Shown here: piece after piece, positions 53,598 to 63,211 of the stretch
How positions within the stretch are numbered: position 1 is the first letter of the stretch
How the letters are laid out: each line of letters opens with the position of its first letter
Source: Reichenbachiella carrageenanivorans
Lineage (GTDB): Bacteria > Bacteroidota > Bacteroidia > Cytophagales > Cyclobacteriaceae
Length of the DNA: 64,000 nucleotides
Direction: 5' to 3'
Assembly: GCF_025639805.1 (NCBI RefSeq)
Contig: NZ_CP106735.1
Coordinates: 4,435,501 to 4,499,500 of the forward strand
Notes under the pieces: generated by a model
What the model saw: only the letters and a program-made list of their open reading frames with translations
The model's database searches: none
What the model was told of the DNA's origin: nothing
Program-made: the position numbers and the translations under genes

Positions 53598-55281
53598 ATG
53601 CCTTAGGTTTTAAGGTCTGTATCAATAGACTAATCAAAAGGACTCCCGTACACCCTATCACATTGAACCAGAGATAGCCAATATCTGTGGAGAGAAACAA
53701 ACCAATCACTAATAGCTGAGAAACTATCGCTGCCCAAAACACGGCCGTGCCTTGCACAAATTTCACAAAGAAAGCCACGAGAAATATCCCTAGGATATTG
53801 CCATAAAATAACGATCCGAGAATGTTGACCATCTCGATCAGGTTTTCTGACTGATGCGCCATAAAGGCAAAACCAATCGCCAGTATCCCCCATCCCGCCG
53901 TCATCAGTTTGGACACTAGCATATATCTGTTTTCGGAGGCATCTGGATTGATCAGGTTTTTATAAAAATCGATCACCGTAGTAGACGCCAATGCATTCAG
54001 CTCACCAGAAGTGGAAGACATGGCTGCTGAAAAAATCACAGCAATCAGTAGCCCAATGATGCCTTGAGGTAAATAGTTAAGAATAAAAGTAAGGAATACG
54101 TAATCCGAATCTTTGATCTTCATGGCCGCATCGGTAGAAGCGATCAGCTCTTTCATTTCCGTTCGTGAGTCATTTACCCGTTCGGCTGTCTGTTGAAGTT
54201 TTTGCTTGGCTTGTACCTGCGCTTCGATAGACCCACCAGTCAATGCTTCTGCATAATTTAGTGCTGATTCCTTTCGCTGTTGCACCCAAAAGTCATGATC
54301 TGTAGTGATCCGATCAATATTTTCAATTCCTACTTGTTGCTCTACAGAGGTTATGTTTTGAGCATTGAAATGAACTGGCGGCTGATAGAATATATAAAAC
54401 ACATACAATAAAGCACCAGTAAGCAGGATGAAAAATTGCATAGGAATTTTCAATATGGCATTAAACATCAACCCCATGCGGCTCTCCACGGTATTCTTAC
54501 CCCCAAGATAGCGCTGTACTTGCGACTGATCTGTCCCAAAATACGACAGTGCCAAAAACAATCCTCCTAAAATACCCGACCATACTGTGTACCTTTTTTC
54601 AAAATCAAAAGAGAAATCAACGGCATTGAGCTTGTCCAAACTGCCAGCAATGTGCAGTGCCTCGGGAAAAGTAACAAAGTCCGATAGGTAATGCACAATA
54701 TAGCCAAACGCAATAGCCATTCCGATAAGGATCACCGTCATCTGATGTTTTTGAGTGAGACTCACTGCCTTGGTACCGCCACTCACCGTGTAGATGATCA
54801 CCAGCACGCCCACCAGCAAGATGGTCCAAGTGAGGCTCCATCCTAGTATAGTAGACAGGATAATGGCTGGTGCATATATCGTAATACCAGCAGCCAAACC
54901 ACGCTGTACCAAAAACAAAAAAGCACCAAGCAAACGAGTTTTTTTGTCAAATCGTTTTTCGAGATATTCGTAGGCCGTATATACCTTTAGTTTGTAATAG
55001 ATAGGGATAAACACAAAAGCCACTATAATCAATGCTATAGGCAATCCAAAATAGTTCTGAACAAAAGCCATCCCACTCTCATAGCCTTGGCCTGGTGTAG
55101 AAATAAAAGTGATGGCACTCGCTTGTGTGGCCATCACAGACAACCCAATCGTGCCCCATTTCATACTGTTGCCACCACGCAGATAGTTGTCAATCGTGTT
55201 TGTACCGTAGGTTTTGTATACGCCATAGCCCACAATGAGCCCCAAAGTACCAAATAACACCAATAGATCTAATATGCTCAT
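53596..55281 (-). CDS. Sodium/solute symporter (SSS family)
   Basis: 561 residues with about 13 membrane helices. ATQASAITFISTPGQGYESGMAFVQNYFG is the SSS signature near residue 50. A soluble insert of about 100 residues between helices (roughly 300-400, with repeated Gln/Glu-rich coiled stretches) is longer than usual. The ligand cannot be predicted; sugars, sialic acid or carboxylates are possible. It overlaps the small membrane ORF by 3 bases and follows the PIG-L gene. Confidence 0.9.
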   Translation of the reverse strand: MSILDLLVLFGTLGLIVGYGVYKTYGTNTIDNYLRGGNSMKWGTIGLSVMATQASAITFISTPGQGYESGMAFVQNYFGLPIALIIVAFVFIPIYYKLKVYTAYEYLEKRFDKKTRLLGAFLFLVQRGLAAGITIYAPAIILSTILGWSLTWTILLVGVLVIIYTVSGGTKAVSLTQKHQMTVILIGMAIAFGYIVHYLSDFVTFPEALHIAGSLDKLNAVDFSFDFEKRYTVWSGILGGLFLALSYFGTDQSQVQRYLGGKNTVESRMGLMFNAILKIPMQFFILLTGALLYVFYIFYQPPVHFNAQNITSVEQQVGIENIDRITTDHDFWVQQRKESALNYAEALTGGSIEAQVQAKQKLQQTAERVNDSRTEMKELIASTDAAMKIKDSDYVFLTFILNYLPQGIIGLLIAVIFSAAMSSTSGELNALASTTVIDFYKNLINPDASENRYMLVSKLMTAGWGILAIGFAFMAHQSENLIEMVNILGSLFYGNILGIFLVAFFVKFVQGTAVFWAAIVSQLLVIGLFLSTDIGYLWFNVIGCTGVLLISLLIQTLKPKA

Positions 55282-55397
55282 CGGAAGGAAACGCTAAACC
55301 AATACAACAAAAGAATAACTGCGGCCAGATTGGCCAATACAAACCAGTACATGGCTTTCCAAGTTTTAAAAAAAGGTGGTTTATCCAATGAATCCAA
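55278..55397 (-). CDS. 39-residue membrane peptide before the symporter
   Basis: TTG at 55397 to TGA at 55278: MDSLDKPPFFKTWKAMYW, one hydrophobic helix (WFVLANLAAVILLLYWF), then SVSFR. Its TGA overlaps the ATG of the symporter (ATGA), and its start lies 29 bases after the PIG-L stop. A stop codon just upstream forces a start here. Such a tight overlap and clear membrane helix suggest a small auxiliary subunit of the symporter, like known two-component SSS systems. Function unproven. Confidence 0.7.
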   Translation of the reverse strand: MDSLDKPPFFKTWKAMYWFVLANLAAVILLLYWFSVSFR

Positions 55398-55426
55398 ATT
55401 TGAAATTTTTTAAAGGTAAATCAATC

Positions 55427-57904
55427 TTATTTGCCAATTGAGATCATATTGGTAAAGATACGATAGGCTCCTGGTACGCCTGCAGGCAATTCTCTAAACC
55501 AAGAATATCCACTATAGATATAGTACCCTTTTCCATATTTAGCCACTAGCAATCCTCCATTTCTAGGATCTTCTCCTGGGTCGTTGGACGAAAGTATGGC
55601 CTCATATTGCTCATCCCATTCGTTAGGGAAATAAAGCCCGCGCTCCTGCACCCAGTCTTCAAAATCAGCCTCCGTTATTGTGTTTGGTGTATTCATCACT
55701 GGGTGATCGGGTTTCAATATTCTAACCTCAGCTTCTTCTACCGTTACTCTATCTCTCGACAACTGCAGTGGATAAGGCCCTAGGTCTTTAGTCACCAACT
55801 GGTGTGCGGTGTTGTACTGCACGATCATAGTACCGCCGTTTTTTACATATTCCATCAATTCTTCTTGATAAAACTTCAAACGATCGTTGGTATTGTAGGC
55901 TCTGATCCCTAGGATTACTGCATCATACATCTGTAGCTTTTCAGCCGTGATGTCTCCATTAGACAGCTCTGTTACCTCATAGCCTATTTGCGCCAAGCTA
56001 GCTGGGATTTCATCTCCTGAACCCACGATATAACCCACGTTTGTTCCTCTTTTTTCTAGCTCCACCTTCACTACTTTAGCTGACGACACAGGAAACAAAG
56101 CTTGCTTTGGGATGTGGTCATATTCGATTCTCACCAAGCTATTGTTGTATGTTTTGTCCTCGATTTTGGCGACAGCCTGTATCTCCCCACTGTGAGCAAC
56201 AGGAGGAGGAAATAGCTCAAAGCTAAATACTGCCTCGGCACCTTTGTCAGACAAATCAAAGGAGTAACTCTCAGGTTTGACCTTCCAACCTTCTGGCAAA
56301 TTCAGCGACAAATCTCCTTGAATCTCTGCCTGTCCGGCCAATACTTTCACCTCTATAGATTTCGAATCGCCATTACCAAATACATATACCTTCTCGGAAA
56401 TATTGAGAAAAACAGGCGGTGTCACTTCCAAAGGTCTATATGTCTCACCTGCCACAGGATCATTTTCTTTGTAAATCACTGGCAACTCATATTCGATAGC
56501 CGTACCGTTGATTTCGATCGTAGCCCTCCACGAAAGTGCAGGAGCATTCTCTGGCGTACCGATCAACTTTGGGTCTATCACTTCATACATGCCCAAAGTC
56601 CCTGGAGCTTTGAGCCAATACGGGTCAGAATAGCTGGTTTGAGTATCTAGCACGTAGTTCATATCCGAGTTGAATGGACGATTGTTGAATAGCTTTTGAT
56701 TGACATGAAAAGCTGATCTATCTCCTAGCCTTATCGACACCAATTTCATATCCACATCAGAACGATTGATAGCCTCCATGCTAAGGGTTAGCGAATCGCC
56801 TGGCGTATAAGAATACTGATCTGCCTTCACTTCCATATACAATCCCGTACACGCTTTGATCAGTGCTTTAACTTCTTCTTGTTTTACTTTTTTCCAATAG
56901 GGGTCTTTCACTTTGTCCAATGCGTTGTATGCCAAAACCAAGTCATTCACAATAATCCACGGCTGAGCAGGATCATAGTACATGAGTGCATTGTCTACAT
57001 GATAGCCTACTTTGCCTCCACCCTTCACTCGGTTCCAACTAGTATCAAATCCGGCAAACATATCCGTGGCTCGCTCCCCTGCCGTATGCTCAAAGTATTC
57101 GATCTGTGTCCCTCTGGTACCAGTAGACCCAAAACCCTGGCTCTTGTGCATGCTTCTACTCAGGGAGGCGATTTCAGGATAAGACTTGCCTAGCAGTGGG
57201 TTGTAGGTACCCAAGTCTAAGGTAATCATGGCAGCGGTGTCCATTTCTATCCCTGCACGTTGGTAAAAAAACGGATGGGTATTGAAAAGTATTCTTTTGG
57301 GTTGCCACACGCCATATTCAGCAGCCGACGTTGGGAAATATTTTTTATCGGCCGCCATTTCGAAGGCCTCCTTGGCCAAAATAGCTGAAGCGGTATGATG
57401 ACCATGCCCCCCCATACCATTACCTGGAAAGCGAGTGATCACCACATCAGGCTTGTGTTTTCTAAAGACTCTTACAAAGTCTGCCAGCACTTCCTCTCTA
57501 TTCCATATTTCAAATGTCTCTTCCGCATTTTTAGAATAGCCAAAGTCATTGGCTCGGCTAAAATACTGCTGTCCGCCATCCGTACGGCGAGCAGCCAGCA
57601 GCTCTTGTGTTCGGATCAGGCCGAGCAATTCTCGAATTTCCGAACCAATCAAATTTTGTCCGCCGTCGCCTCTAGTTGCAGACAGGTAGGCGGTATTGAA
57701 TTTTTTCTCATTCGCCATATAGGCGATTACTTTGGTGTTTTCATCATCAGGATGGGCGGCCACATACAGCACGGAACCAAGTACATTGAGCTTTTCGAGC
57801 ATCAATTGAATATCTGCGGCATTTGGTTTTTTAGGTTGCTGGGCTTGTATGGGTAATGAAATGGATAAAGTAAAAAGGAATGATAACAATCGCAGTAGTC
57901 GCAT
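55427..57904 (-). CDS. Secreted PIG-L family deacetylase, large
   Basis: 825 residues with a signal peptide (LPIQA-Q). The PIG-L/LmbE domain (about 35-230) has the metal motif AAHPDDENTK and the second histidine pair GHGHHTASA. It removes acetyl groups from GlcNAc-type sugars. The middle region is beta-rich (MKLVSIRLGDRSAFHVN) and the C-terminal ~200 residues (VGYIVGSGDEIPASLAQIGYEV, LGIRAYNTNDR) look like a GATase-like domain. This large PIG-L form is common in Bacteroidota. It is transcribed with the symporter, which could import the product. Confidence 0.85.
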   Translation of the reverse strand: MRLLRLLSFLFTLSISLPIQAQQPKKPNAADIQLMLEKLNVLGSVLYVAAHPDDENTKVIAYMANEKKFNTAYLSATRGDGGQNLIGSEIRELLGLIRTQELLAARRTDGGQQYFSRANDFGYSKNAEETFEIWNREEVLADFVRVFRKHKPDVVITRFPGNGMGGHGHHTASAILAKEAFEMAADKKYFPTSAAEYGVWQPKRILFNTHPFFYQRAGIEMDTAAMITLDLGTYNPLLGKSYPEIASLSRSMHKSQGFGSTGTRGTQIEYFEHTAGERATDMFAGFDTSWNRVKGGGKVGYHVDNALMYYDPAQPWIIVNDLVLAYNALDKVKDPYWKKVKQEEVKALIKACTGLYMEVKADQYSYTPGDSLTLSMEAINRSDVDMKLVSIRLGDRSAFHVNQKLFNNRPFNSDMNYVLDTQTSYSDPYWLKAPGTLGMYEVIDPKLIGTPENAPALSWRATIEINGTAIEYELPVIYKENDPVAGETYRPLEVTPPVFLNISEKVYVFGNGDSKSIEVKVLAGQAEIQGDLSLNLPEGWKVKPESYSFDLSDKGAEAVFSFELFPPPVAHSGEIQAVAKIEDKTYNNSLVRIEYDHIPKQALFPVSSAKVVKVELEKRGTNVGYIVGSGDEIPASLAQIGYEVTELSNGDITAEKLQMYDAVILGIRAYNTNDRLKFYQEELMEYVKNGGTMIVQYNTAHQLVTKDLGPYPLQLSRDRVTVEEAEVRILKPDHPVMNTPNTITEADFEDWVQERGLYFPNEWDEQYEAILSSNDPGEDPRNGGLLVAKYGKGYYIYSGYSWFRELPAGVPGAYRIFTNMISIGK

Positions 57905-58009
57905 ATTTAAATTTTAATTTTCAAACAATATTAATCGGCTCGTCATTAAGAAAAAAACAATAATGGCTAAACGGTAATATTCCTTTGGAGTTATGCTTTA
58001 TCCTAAATG

Positions 58010-58038
58010 AAAAAAGGTCTACCCAATTGGGTAGACCT
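58010..58038 (-). terminator. Terminator after the lipoprotein gene
   Basis: A perfect 12-base-pair stem AGGTCTACCCAA/TTGGGTAGACCT (58015-58038) with no loop bases beyond those forced, followed on the minus strand by six Ts. Confidence 0.85.
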
Positions 58039-58070
58039 CATACCTGTTTTTCAATCTCTTGGTTTTGAGA

Positions 58071-58955
58071 TTAATCTTTTTTCGGCGGTCTTATTCTCTT
58101 TCCCCGAGGTTCTACTTTGACTTCTCTCGACTCGCCATCTTGCGTGATCGTAACCCATTGATCACAAGTTCCATCACCAAAGTCAATCGTTTTTTCGATC
58201 TTAGATTCAATATTCACTGTGAGTATACCAGACACATGCGGCAAAAAACCACCTTCTCTACACTCCATTTTAGATACCAAAGGTGTCGTTTCTTCGATCA
58301 TGGTTTCATACGTTATTCCCAGCCTGTTGGTACCACTAGCCGTGCCAAATCGAGCCACTTGGGTTTTCAATCCGTCCTCATCGAAAGTGGCAATCACTGT
58401 CCGTGATGAAGACCTAGTAAGGATAAATCCATCAGGCATGGTTATTTTTCCATTGGTCAGAGTTGCTTCATATTTCTTTTCGGTACCCGTACCCGACAGA
58501 TAAATCAGTACACGCACACCTTCTACTTGAATTGTATCTACTGAAAACCCTTCAAAAGTCACCGTTCGTTTAAATCCTGCCTCATTTCTTTCTCCCTCAT
58601 GGGCAATAAGTATTTTACCTTTGCGTACTCGCCCATCAATACCTACACAACCCTCTTCTCCAAAGTCAACAGTTCTAATTGAGGTTGCTTCATCATTCGT
58701 TACGGTCACGCAGTCATTGAATTTCTTCCATCTTTCTCCCAAAGATCTCCCTTCCTTTTCATCAAAATAAGTAGTAGCAAAATCTGCAGCATCATCTATC
58801 TCTTCCACAAGGTCGGAAGTATTAATTTCCAAATTCACATCTGCGATAGCCAAGTCCTCCCCTACTAATTCATCCGTAGATTCGTCAATATCCGTCGTAC
58901 AAGCATGCAAGATCAATGCAGAAGTAGTTAGTAAAATCCCAAATAGTCTTTTCAT
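58071..58955 (-). CDS. Lipoprotein of unknown function
   Basis: 294 residues. A lipobox in LTTSALILHAC makes Cys19 the acylated residue. The body is beta-rich with several repeats of the IDFGDGTC/VDFGEEGC type, each followed by a KG-I-x-V-type strand, suggesting a repeated beta domain. The last residues are Lys/Arg-rich (RGKRIRPPKKD). No family recognised. Confidence 0.7.
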   Translation of the reverse strand: MKRLFGILLTTSALILHACTTDIDESTDELVGEDLAIADVNLEINTSDLVEEIDDAADFATTYFDEKEGRSLGERWKKFNDCVTVTNDEATSIRTVDFGEEGCVGIDGRVRKGKILIAHEGERNEAGFKRTVTFEGFSVDTIQVEGVRVLIYLSGTGTEKKYEATLTNGKITMPDGFILTRSSSRTVIATFDEDGLKTQVARFGTASGTNRLGITYETMIEETTPLVSKMECREGGFLPHVSGILTVNIESKIEKTIDFGDGTCDQWVTITQDGESREVKVEPRGKRIRPPKKD

Positions 58956-59350
58956 AGTTTTAGTATTTACTGATTGTTTTTATTAATGTTTTCTTGGGTC
59001 TTTGACGCTTCCATTAGGTCAAAGTTTAATCTCCAATGAAAAAGTTTTTAACCAGTTTATATTACTTTGGTAAAATCAGTGATCTCTACACCTGCTATAA
59101 CGACAAGCCTAGCCTCATCCCTACCCTAAGTGTAGCACAAATTAAATTGCGAAAATCTCAACAAATTCTCAATTATTTATAATAATCCCAATAATTCAAT
59201 TCAAGAGTTACGAATCTACATTGTCTTATACTCATTCGGTGATATTTTGAATCAAATGCATATCTTTGCCAGCCTTAATAATCACATTTATTAATCATCT
59301 GAAGTTTCGAGAATGACTACGACTTCAGAGCACTAAAAACACACTAAGAA
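58956..59350. other. Intergenic region, no gene seen
   Basis: A 395-base gap between divergent genes. The right part contains a -7 element for fbaA. I saw no good -7 match for the minus-strand lipoprotein gene. Confidence 0.5.
59261..59268 (+). promoter_or_regulatory. Promoter -7 element for fbaA
   Basis: TATCTTTG matches TAnnTTTG; a TTCG is found about 20 bases upstream as a weak -33. The leader would be about 75 bases. Confidence 0.45.
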
Positions 59351-60415
59351 ATGAAATTCAAATCAGGGGTTCTCACTGGAGACGAAGTAAGCGAATTATT
59401 GAAGTATGCGAATGAGAATCAATTCGCGCTACCAGCAGCAAACGTAATAGGTAGCAGCTCTATCAATGCAGTGCTAGAAACTGCAAAAGAATTGAACTCA
59501 CCAGTTATGGTGCAGTTTTCTAATGGAGGTGCGGCATTCAATGCTGGCAAAGGCCTGTCTAACGATGGACAAAAAGCAGCTATAGCTGGTGCTGTAGCTG
59601 GTGCACACCATGTACACATGATGGCTGAGGTTTACGGTGTAACCGTAATCTTAAACACAGACCACTGTGCTAAGAAATTGTTGCCATGGATCGACGGTAT
59701 GTTGGACGCTGGTGAGGAGTTTTTCGCGAGAACGGGCAAATCGCTATTCTCTTCTCACATGATCGACCTATCTGAAGAACCTATCGAAGAAAACATTGAG
59801 ACATGTAAGAAATACCTAGAGCGTATGTCTAAAATGGGCATGACACTCGAAATCGAATTGGGTATCACTGGAGGAGAAGAAGATGGTGTAGACAACTCTG
59901 ACGTAGATGAGTCTAGACTATATACACAGCCTGAAGAAGTAGCATATGCTTACGAAGAGTTGGGTAAAATCAGTGACAAATTTACTATTGCTGCTGCATT
60001 TGGTAATGTACACGGCGTGTACAAGCCAGGCAATGTGAAGTTGACACCGAAAATCTTGAAAAACTCTCAGGACTACATCCAAGAAAAATACGGCACAGGT
60101 CACAACCCTGTAAACTTCGTATTCCACGGTGGATCTGGGTCTACAAGAGAGGAAATCAGAGAAGCCATTTCTTACGGAGCTATCAAAATGAACATCGATA
60201 CAGACTTGCAGTGGGCATACTGGGACGGTGTGAAAAATTACTACCAAAAGAACGAAGGCTATCTACAAGGTCAGATCGGCAACCCAGAAGGTGACGACAG
60301 TCCTAACAAGAAATTCTACGATCCAAGAGTATGGACTAGAGAGGCTGAAAAATCGTTCGTGGCTCGTTTGAAAGATGCTTTCGAAGATTTGAACAACATC
60401 AATAGAAACGCTTAA
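59351..60415 (+). CDS. fbaA: Class II fructose-bisphosphate aldolase
   Basis: Zinc-dependent glycolytic/gluconeogenic aldolase. The metal-binding site includes NTDHCAKKLLPWIDG, and GTGHNPVNFVFHGGSGST contains the substrate phosphate loop and the second histidine. VKLTPKIL and NIDTDLQWAYWDG are further signatures. 354 residues is the normal length of the type IIA enzyme. A terminator follows directly. Confidence 0.97.
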   Translation: MKFKSGVLTGDEVSELLKYANENQFALPAANVIGSSSINAVLETAKELNSPVMVQFSNGGAAFNAGKGLSNDGQKAAIAGAVAGAHHVHMMAEVYGVTVILNTDHCAKKLLPWIDGMLDAGEEFFARTGKSLFSSHMIDLSEEPIEENIETCKKYLERMSKMGMTLEIELGITGGEEDGVDNSDVDESRLYTQPEEVAYAYEELGKISDKFTIAAAFGNVHGVYKPGNVKLTPKILKNSQDYIQEKYGTGHNPVNFVFHGGSGSTREEIREAISYGAIKMNIDTDLQWAYWDGVKNYYQKNEGYLQGQIGNPEGDDSPNKKFYDPRVWTREAEKSFVARLKDAFEDLNNINRNA

Positions 60416-60442
60416 GTCAAACTTAGACTTTGCAATAGATCT

Positions 60443-60475
60443 AAAAAGAACCGTCTGTTAGGCGGTTCTTTTTTT
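60443..60475 (+). terminator. Terminator after fbaA
   Basis: AAAAAGAACCG (60443-60453) and CGGTTCTTTTTT (60463-60474) form an 11-base-pair stem followed by Ts. Confidence 0.88.
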
Positions 60476-60583
60476 GTTTCATCTAAATCTTATTTCTTAA
60501 ATCAATTCATTTTGAACCCTGCACATTTAATCACATTTTTGTTGGCACGTTAAACAAACATTTCAAACCCAAATGCAATCGAA

Positions 60584-61474
60584 ATGAAGAATATTTCAGT
60601 CATCGGATCAGGCACCATGGGCAATGGTATCGCCCATGTATTTGCCCAAACAGGATATACGGTCAACCTCATAGACCTCTCCCAAGAAGCGCTTGACAAA
60701 GCCATGAGTACCATCAGTAAAAACCTCGACAGACTGATCAACAAAGAAAAAATAACCGAAGCCGACAAAACCTCCACACTCGACCGCATCACCACACACA
60801 CAGATCTTGCCACGGGCGTAAAAGAAGCAGACCTAGTAGTAGAAGCAGCCACCGAAAACATGGTCATCAAGCTGGATCTATTCAAGCAAATAGATACGCT
60901 CACCAAGCCTAATTGTATATTGGCATCGAATACCTCGTCGATTTCCATCACCAAAATAGGGTCTGCTACAAACAGAAAAGACAAAGTAATAGGCATGCAC
61001 TTTATGAACCCAGTGCCTGTCATGAAACTAGTAGAAGTAATCAGAGGCTATAGCACCAGTGATACAACTACGGCTATCATCATGGAGCTTTCAAAAAAAC
61101 TATCCAAAGTCCCTGTAGAGGTCAACGACTACCCTGGCTTCGTAGCCAACAGAATACTGATGCCAATGATCAACGAGGCTATCTACACCCTCTACGAAGG
61201 CGTGGCTGGTGTCGAAGAAATAGACACCGTAATGAAACTCGGCATGGCACACCCAATGGGACCTTTGCAATTGGCCGATTTTATCGGTTTAGATATCTGC
61301 CTGTCTATCATGCGTGTACTACACGATGGCTTTGGCAACCCAAAGTATGCACCCTGCCCCCTATTGGTCAATATGGTAGAAGCTGGCGTACTCGGTTCCA
61401 AATCTGGCGAAGGATTTTATCAATATACACCAGGATCTAAAGATCTGGTAGTTTCCACTCAATTTCAAAAATAA
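60584..61474 (+). CDS. 3-hydroxyacyl-CoA (3-hydroxybutyryl-CoA) dehydrogenase
   Basis: 296 residues, monofunctional. IGSGTMGNGIAHVFAQTG is the NAD loop; ASNTSSISITKI and IGMHFMNPVPVMKLVEVI carry the catalytic serine and histidine; NDYPGFVANRILMPMINEA closes the active site. It fits Hbd/PaaH-type enzymes in beta-oxidation or butanoate metabolism. It ends 3 bases before the nuclease gene. Confidence 0.93.
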   Translation: MKNISVIGSGTMGNGIAHVFAQTGYTVNLIDLSQEALDKAMSTISKNLDRLINKEKITEADKTSTLDRITTHTDLATGVKEADLVVEAATENMVIKLDLFKQIDTLTKPNCILASNTSSISITKIGSATNRKDKVIGMHFMNPVPVMKLVEVIRGYSTSDTTTAIIMELSKKLSKVPVEVNDYPGFVANRILMPMINEAIYTLYEGVAGVEEIDTVMKLGMAHPMGPLQLADFIGLDICLSIMRVLHDGFGNPKYAPCPLLVNMVEAGVLGSKSGEGFYQYTPGSKDLVVSTQFQK

Positions 61475-61477
61475 GTA

Positions 61478-62554
61478 ATGGCGAAGGCAAGGAAAGCAAA
61501 ATCTTCAAAGAGCAATAGTAAAGGATCAGGATCGGGTGTCAATGGGTCGGCCATTGTCCTTATTATTGGCATTATTGTAATGGTAGGTCTCTACTGGATC
61601 AATCAAAACCCAGATTGGAGTGGGGAGCTCAAGAAAATCACAAATGGGATTGAGCTAGAGCAAAAAAAGGATTCAGAAAAAAAGACCGCCCCCTTGCCCA
61701 CCAGCCAGCCCAAAAAACCTGATCCCAAACAAAAAACAACAGCGTCTGCAAAACCCGCTCAGAAAAAGTTTGAGGAAAATAAAATCGACGCACTGAATGG
61801 TGCAAAAGAAACTGTACAGACCAATGAAAATTTACCTGTTTACAGCAAAGACGATAACTACTACTACTCCTCTAGTTTCGACTTCACCTGGCCTGCATAC
61901 ACGCAAGAAGACGCCATTATAGAACATGCGCATTACACCCTAAGGTACAATGAAAAAACCGAGCAGGCCGATTGGGTAGCCTACACTTTGAAAAAGGTAA
62001 ATCTGGACAACTCCAAATTTAGCCGTACCGACAATTTCCGAGAAGACCCAGATGTGAAGACTAAATCTGCAGCACTGGCTGATTATAAGGGTTCTGGCTA
62101 CGACAGAGGTCACCTAGCTCCCGCAGCTGATTTTGGCTGGACCAAAGAAGGCATGAGCGAATCTTTCTACATGAGCAATATGAGTCCACAAGAGCCTAGT
62201 TTCAACCGTGGAATATGGAAAAAGCTAGAAGAGCGAGTCAGAGACTGGGCTAAAAGCAACGAGGAAATCTATGTAGTAACTGGGCCAATTTATTTCGGGA
62301 AAGGAGAAAAAATAGGTAAAAACAAAGTAGTGGTACCCGATCAATACTACAAAGTAGTATTAGAACTCAATGGCAAAGAAGTAAAAGGTATAGGATTTAT
62401 CCTCGACAACGAAAAATCTTCAAAAGACCTCAGTGTCTATGCCATGAGCATAGACGAAGTGGAAAAAGCCACTGGACTCGACTTCTTTCCATCTATTCCC
62501 GATCAGCTAGAAAATCAAATCGAGCAAACGTACAATTATACACTATGGAAATAA
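61478..62554 (+). CDS. DNA/RNA non-specific endonuclease, membrane anchored
   Basis: 358 residues. An N-terminal Lys/Ser-rich cytoplasmic tail and one helix (IVLIIGIIVMVGLYWI) anchor it; a Pro/Lys-rich linker follows, then a NucA/NUC1 nuclease domain with the active-site motif DRGHLAPAADFGW and the Mg-binding asparagine region NMSPQEPSFNRGIWKKLE. It would degrade nucleic acid outside the cell or in the periplasm. The start ATG follows the dehydrogenase stop by 3 bases; a link between the two functions is not obvious. Confidence 0.93.
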   Translation: MAKARKAKSSKSNSKGSGSGVNGSAIVLIIGIIVMVGLYWINQNPDWSGELKKITNGIELEQKKDSEKKTAPLPTSQPKKPDPKQKTTASAKPAQKKFEENKIDALNGAKETVQTNENLPVYSKDDNYYYSSSFDFTWPAYTQEDAIIEHAHYTLRYNEKTEQADWVAYTLKKVNLDNSKFSRTDNFREDPDVKTKSAALADYKGSGYDRGHLAPAADFGWTKEGMSESFYMSNMSPQEPSFNRGIWKKLEERVRDWAKSNEEIYVVTGPIYFGKGEKIGKNKVVVPDQYYKVVLELNGKEVKGIGFILDNEKSSKDLSVYAMSIDEVEKATGLDFFPSIPDQLENQIEQTYNYTLWK

Positions 62555-62583
62555 AAAGAAGTATTACTTACAATACTTCTTTT
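62554..62583. terminator. Bidirectional terminator overlapping a gene end
   Basis: AAAAGAAGTATT (62554-62565) with AATACTTCTTTT (62572-62583), a 12-base-pair stem. It spans the stop codon of the TPR lipoprotein and the final codons of that gene, and ends the nuclease gene from the other side. Confidence 0.88.
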
Positions 62584-63154
62584 CTGCAGCGCTGGCTTCT
62601 TTTACTCCCAAGTCTTTGGCTGACTTGAAATCCGCACAAGCACTTTTGTTTCGGCTGCTTTGCATTTTGATAGCTCCACGATATAGATAGGCTTCGCCGA
62701 GCTCTCTGTCCAGGTTGATGGCATTGTTATACGCTGTTAGTGCTTCTGCAAACATGCCTAGCTGGTGTCTGGATCTGCCCAACCAAAAATGAGCCTGTGC
62801 CAGATTGACATTTTCTTTCACTGCTAACTCTGCGTAATATTTAGCTTTCTCGAATTTTTGATCTCTATAGTAGTACTTGGCCAAGCTCAAAAGTGCCGAA
62901 GTATTTTTCTTATCTATTTCTAATACCGCTTCAAAATCTTCAAACGCTTTCTGAAACTTACCTAACTCCTCGTAAGACCTACCTCTATTATAGATAGATT
63001 TTACATGAGTAGGATGCAATCCGATATACTCATCATATGCTTTGATCGCCTCTGAGTACTTGCCTTCATTATACAGTTCATCCCCCTTAGATCGTTCTTC
63101 ATTCTCACACGCAAATAGCACCACTGCGAGTACTAAGATCATCAATTGTTTCAT
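62564..63154 (-). CDS. TPR lipoprotein
   Basis: 196 residues. A lipobox in LVLAVVLFAC gives acylated Cys16. Four tetratricopeptide repeats follow (YNEGKYSEAIKAYDEYIGLHP, YNRGRSYEELGKFQKAFEDF, LSLAKYYYRDQKFEKAKYYA, FWLGRSRHQLGMFAEALTAY). It may be an adaptor for envelope complexes. It lies 57 bases from the DUF1573-type gene and has the same orientation. Confidence 0.85.
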   Translation of the reverse strand: MKQLMILVLAVVLFACENEERSKGDELYNEGKYSEAIKAYDEYIGLHPTHVKSIYNRGRSYEELGKFQKAFEDFEAVLEIDKKNTSALLSLAKYYYRDQKFEKAKYYAELAVKENVNLAQAHFWLGRSRHQLGMFAEALTAYNNAINLDRELGEAYLYRGAIKMQSSRNKSACADFKSAKDLGVKEASAAEKKYCK

Positions 63155-63211
63155 TTTATGATTTTTTCTGCAAACTTATAGTGAATACTTAAAAAAGGAG
63201 AAGATATCGAA

